Positions 62,746-64,000 of a stretch of 64,000 bases of DNA are shown one piece after another (position 1 is the first letter of the stretch; every line of letters begins with the position of its first letter). The notes beneath the pieces are model-generated. The model searched no databases and was not told the origin of the DNA. It was given only the letters and a program-made list of their open reading frames with translations. Origin of the DNA: Tepidimonas fonticaldi (GTDB taxonomy: Bacteria > Pseudomonadota > Gammaproteobacteria > Burkholderiales > Burkholderiaceae_C); NCBI RefSeq assembly GCF_007556755.1, contig NZ_VJOO01000009.1, positions 1-64,000 on the forward strand, written 5' to 3'. A program made the position numbers and the translations under genes.

Positions 62746-63948
62746 TCAGTGCCCGCCCAGCATCCAACCGCCCGCCGCGTACACCCCCACCAGCGCCCAC
62801 ACCGGCACCCGGCCGCTGCGCAGCAGCGCCAGGGCGGCGGCTGCGGCCACGGCCGTCGCGACCCCATGGATGGCGGCGTGGGCCGCGTGGGCGAGGGCGG
62901 CAGCCAGCAGCCCGGCCACGCCCGCGTGCACGCCCTCCAGCATGGGCCGCAGCCGCGGAGACTGGCACCAACGGGTCCAGCCGGGCAGGGTGCCGGCGAG
63001 CACCAGAAAAGCCGGGGCGTAGATGGCCAGCAGGGCCACGGTGGCGCCGGTCCAGCCGCCCAGGGGTGGCGTCAGGGCGGCGCCCACATAGCTGGCGATG
63101 GTCAGCATGGGTCCCGGCATGGCTTGTACCGCGCCATAGCCGGCCAGAAAGGTCTCTGCGCCGATCCAGCCAGGGCCCACCACTTCCGCCTGGATCAGCG
63201 GCAGCACCACATGACCCCCGCCGAAGATGAGCGCCCCGATGCGGTAGAACGCATCAGCCACGGGCCACCACCCGCCAGGGGCCCAAGCCGCCAGCATGGG
63301 CAGAACGGCCAGGCCCGCGCCGAACAGGCCCAGCCAGACGGCGCCCGCCCGGCGCCCGATGTCCACGGCCAAGGGGCTGGCAGGGGGTGCCCATCCCTGG
63401 CGGAAGGCCCACGCGCCAAAGCCGGCGCTGAGGGCGATCAGCACCGGCTGGGCCCAGGCGCTGGGCCACACCCAGGCGGCAACGCCCACGGTCGCGGCCC
63501 AGGCCAACCGCCGGCCGCCGGGGGCGTAGCTGCGTGCCATGCCCCAAACGGCATGGGCCACCACGGCGACGGCGGCCAGCATCAGGCCCTGCAGCAGGCC
63601 CGGGGGCACGCGCGCGCCGGGGGCTGGGCCCGCCAGCCACAGGGCCAGCGCCGCCATCGCGACGGCCGAGGGCAGCGTGAAGCCGATCCACGCCGCCAGC
63701 GCCCCGGCGTAGCCCTGCCGCAGCAGCCCCAGCGCCATGCCCACCTGGCTGCTGGCGGGCCCGGGCAGCACCTGACACAGCGCGACCAGATCACCGTAGG
63801 CCCGGGCATCCAGCCAGCCGCGGCGCTGCACGAATTCGCGCCGGAAGACCTCCAGGTGCGCCACCGGCCCGCCAAAGCTGGTCAGGCCCAGTCGCAGGAA
63901 GATCAGCGCGATGGCAAAGCACTCGCGTGCGGACTCGCGTCGGGACAT
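62746..63948 (-). CDS. chrA: Chromate transporter ChrA (two-domain CHR family)
   Basis: A 400-residue membrane protein made of two CHR halves. The first half has LGLTSFGGPVAHLE and ALCQVLPGPASSQVGM, the second FGGGHVVLPLIQ and GYGAVQAMPGPM, the paired hallmarks of the family, with about ten membrane segments. Long-form ChrA exports chromate and is often plasmid-linked; in this setting there are no chrB/chrC partners. CATGAT (63960-63955) ends 6 nt before the ATG at 63948 without a Shine-Dalgarno. It converges with trkH (5 bp apart). Confidence 0.92.
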   Translation of the reverse strand: MSRRESARECFAIALIFLRLGLTSFGGPVAHLEVFRREFVQRRGWLDARAYGDLVALCQVLPGPASSQVGMALGLLRQGYAGALAAWIGFTLPSAVAMAALALWLAGPAPGARVPPGLLQGLMLAAVAVVAHAVWGMARSYAPGGRRLAWAATVGVAAWVWPSAWAQPVLIALSAGFGAWAFRQGWAPPASPLAVDIGRRAGAVWLGLFGAGLAVLPMLAAWAPGGWWPVADAFYRIGALIFGGGHVVLPLIQAEVVGPGWIGAETFLAGYGAVQAMPGPMLTIASYVGAALTPPLGGWTGATVALLAIYAPAFLVLAGTLPGWTRWCQSPRLRPMLEGVHAGVAGLLAAALAHAAHAAIHGVATAVAAAAALALLRSGRVPVWALVGVYAAGGWMLGGH

Positions 63949-64000
63949 GCGTGGATCATGCCCGATCGGCAGGTGATCGCTATGCCAGGCGGTTGGCGGG

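Overview
This is a GC-rich (roughly 70%), densely packed chromosomal window of about 55 genes. Gene content points to Betaproteobacteria, order Burkholderiales, probably a Comamonadaceae-like lineage such as Tepidimonas or a relative. The genus is an inference; the order is better supported: MetX/MetW pair, DUF934 beside sulfite reductase, type 2 PyrF, short type 2 ArgC, Thiobacillus-type GshA, and a LiuR-controlled leucine operon containing aceK. I see no rRNA, tRNA, CRISPR array, insertion sequence or prophage.

Layout. 1-3561 (minus): assimilatory sulfate reduction (cysH cut by the left edge, DUF934, sulfite reductase, sirohydrochlorin chelatase). 3597-5000: omega-amino-acid aminotransferase. 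5036-6951 (minus): metX-metW behind a SAM-II riboswitch and a small coupled leader ORF. 7208-9793: an RNA-binding protein facing lptC-kdsC-kdsD (LPS/Kdo). 9845-12834: K+/H+ antiporter, apt and a small conserved protein. 13005-18895: cheW, two chemoreceptors and a PAS-GGDEF-EAL protein. 18945-21650: M20 peptidase and an MFS carrier. 21774-24419: gshA-gshB-vanZ. 24427-31028 (minus): class II amidotransferase, an NMT-type ABC importer, an SLC13 carrier and a DHA2 efflux pump. 31061-33275: pyrF, then FHA protein plus PP2C phosphatase. 33324-35481 (minus): sucCD with a clear terminator. 35741-38514: argC and gamma-glutamyltransferase. 38527-40574 (minus): MBL-fold hydrolase, a 62-residue membrane stub, a decayed PIN toxin with its intact HTH partner. 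40627-42321: fadD. 42506-50831: GNAT protein, corC, lnt, glyQ, glyS, gmhB, plsC and a zinc protease, all on the plus strand. 50895-51839: MenA/UbiA-like prenyltransferase. 52023-57941: liuR, thioesterase, isovaleryl-CoA dehydrogenase, carbonic anhydrase, aceK and thiolase, with two LiuR-type operators. 57968-63948: Uma2 protein, a second acyl-CoA dehydrogenase, trkA-trkH and chrA.

The coherent systems are sulfur to cysteine/methionine/glutathione (cys, met and gsh genes), envelope biogenesis (kds/lpt, lnt, gmhB, plsC), motility and c-di-GMP signalling, and branched-chain/acyl-CoA catabolism tied to isocitrate dehydrogenase control through AceK.

The most interesting signals are not protein genes. 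One is the SAM-II riboswitch, whose 5' end lies at the expected start site of a TATACT promoter and whose Shine-Dalgarno serves a 20-codon ORF that overlaps metX. Another is a recurrent architecture in which a TAnnnT-like -10 hexamer sits only 6-9 nt before the start codon of at least ten lead genes that lack a Shine-Dalgarno, suggesting widespread leaderless mRNAs. The third is the paired LiuR operators that place aceK and carbonic anhydrase in a leucine-degradation operon.
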